Shown here piece after piece: positions 63,272 through 64,000 of a stretch of 64,000 nt of DNA. The position numbers and the translations under genes were made by a program. The notes beneath the pieces were generated by a model. The model searched no databases and had not been told where the DNA came from. It was given only the letters and a program-made list of their open reading frames with translations. This DNA comes from Photobacterium galatheae. GTDB lineage: Bacteria > Pseudomonadota > Gammaproteobacteria > Enterobacterales > Vibrionaceae. The DNA is taken from contig NZ_JMIB01000010.1 of assembly GCF_000695255.1 (NCBI RefSeq), forward strand, positions 62,001-126,000. Direction: 5' to 3'. Numbering within the stretch: position 1 is the first letter of the stretch; each line of letters opens with the position of its first letter.

Positions 63272-64000
63272 TGTTCAAGACTCCAAAACAAACCTGATAC
63301 GTTGCTGGTAATTGACCCGTGTGATCACGAAAACTTGCATAAGCCTGTTCAATTAAATTCAGTGCTGTGCGCCCAAACAATCCTTGGCGGCGATGTTGTG
63401 ATAAATGCGTCGCGCCAATTCCCTTCAAATCTTTCATCAGTGCAAATGCACTCTCGTAATGCATAACGACAGGTTCCACGACCAGCTGATAGTCTGTAAA
63501 CCCAGCCGATTCAACCGCTTGAACCAGCGCCGATTCACCCGCGTACTGATTCACATGCAGTGCCTGATCTACCGCTTGCCAGGACTGCTGAAGCTCAAAC
63601 AGAGACCCTTCAGCTAAGGTTGTAAAACCAATCACCCCACCCGGTTTCACCACACGCTTCAGTTCTTTCAAAGGCACACGGAGATCACGGCACCACTGTA
63701 GCGCCAAGCTGGAAAATGCCGCATCAAACGTATTGTCAGCAAAAGGTAAAGCTTCCGCATCAGCATGCTGGAAATCCCCCTGCCCCTGACAACGCGCCTG
63801 TGCCTGTTCCAGCATTTGAAAAGAGAGATCTACGGCTGTCGTCTGATAATGCTGTCCCTGTAACTGCCGGGTGAAATAGCCAGTGCCGCATCCCACATCC
63901 AGCCAGTGACTGGTGTGAGCCAATACCGGCAGTTGTTCAAGCAGCCGGTGACCAACCCGTCGCTGAAATGCGGCCGACGCATCGTATTGCTTGGCTGCCT
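63264..64000 (-). CDS. bioC: Malonyl-ACP O-methyltransferase BioC, 5' end beyond the window
   Basis: BioC methylates malonyl-ACP so that the fatty-acid enzymes can build the pimeloyl chain of biotin. The frame is open to the window edge and begins there with AAKQYDASAAFQRRVGHRLL, the conserved BioC N-terminal helix, so only a short N-terminal piece is missing. The SAM site is WLDVGCGTGYFTRQL; FDAAFSSLALQWCRDL and PGGVIGFTTLAEGSLFEL complete the fold. A start at 63923 would cut off the N-terminal helix. Confidence 0.95.
   Translation of the reverse strand, partial: AAKQYDASAAFQRRVGHRLLEQLPVLAHTSHWLDVGCGTGYFTRQLQGQHYQTTAVDLSFQMLEQAQARCQGQGDFQHADAEALPFADNTFDAAFSSLALQWCRDLRVPLKELKRVVKPGGVIGFTTLAEGSLFELQQSWQAVDQALHVNQYAGESALVQAVESAGFTDYQLVVEPVVMHYESAFALMKDLKGIGATHLSQHRRQGLFGRTALNLIEQAYASFRDHTGQLPATYQVCFGVLNND

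Noticed and set aside
1..64000. CRISPR arrays, insertion sequences, prophage genes, replication origins
   Set aside because: I found no regularly spaced repeats, transposase, integrase or phage structural gene, and no origin-type repeats in the window.

Overview
The window looks like a chromosomal segment from a marine gammaproteobacterium of the Vibrionaceae. A Photobacterium/Grimontia/Enterovibrio-like host is my best guess from gene content (uvrY-uvrC, bioC-bioD, htpX, an NsrR-hmp pair, CSS-motif EAL protein). It is inferred, not proven. Most of the window has balanced base composition and strong Shine-Dalgarno sites. The stretches at about 31.3-33.1 kb and 52.1-56.2 kb are visibly more AT-rich and look acquired.

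Layout. 0-2.3 kb: uvrC (3' end missing) behind the response regulator uvrY. 3.1-22.1 kb: a large purine-catabolism region, interrupted by hmp/nsrR and an orphan HsdR-N nuclease-like gene. The + strand operon xdhA-xdhB-xdhC-guaD turns guanine, hypoxanthine and xanthine into urate. The - strand operon puuE-uraD-allA-puuD and the divergent uraH take urate through 5-hydroxyisourate, OHCU, allantoin and allantoate, and split ureidoglycolate. Two NCS2 permeases and an 8-oxoguanine deaminase follow, then a RutR-like TetR regulator. 16-bp operator-like palindromes of the RutR type lie twice in front of xdhA and once in front of this regulator gene. Allantoicase, the step between allantoate and ureidoglycolate, is not in the window.

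22-31 kb: a TetR/MFS divergent pair with clear palindromes, a glutamine synthetase-family enzyme, an endonuclease/exonuclease/phosphatase protein, a succinate-semialdehyde-type dehydrogenase, a small membrane protein, an HSL-type esterase and a GAF-GGDEF diguanylate cyclase. 31-38 kb: an AT-rich pair of unknowns (one resembling a cut-down SMI1/KNR4 protein), a surface-antigen-like protein, PQQ-dependent glucose dehydrogenase, and two acetyltransferases. 38-44.6 kb: a CSS-EAL phosphodiesterase, a chemoreceptor, and a marR-HlyD-DUF2955 efflux operon with a double palindrome as operator.

44.8-52.1 kb: a chaperone locus with HscC (Hsp70), two lipoproteins, a 948-residue membrane-anchored J-like protein with HPE in place of HPD, and a DUF1266 protein. 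52.1-56.6 kb: an AT-rich accessory segment ending at tRNA-Ser(TGA). It holds a lipoprotein, an MFS pump and a frameshifted, 5'-truncated remnant that looks like a diiron oxygenase, followed by what looks like a decayed tRNA array with repeated terminators and a 24-bp copy of the tRNA 3' end. 56.7-64 kb: an EamA exporter divergent from a MocR-type regulator, a PQQ-type aldose dehydrogenase, htpX, a 51-residue conserved-looking small protein, a membrane protein, bioD and the 3' part of bioC.
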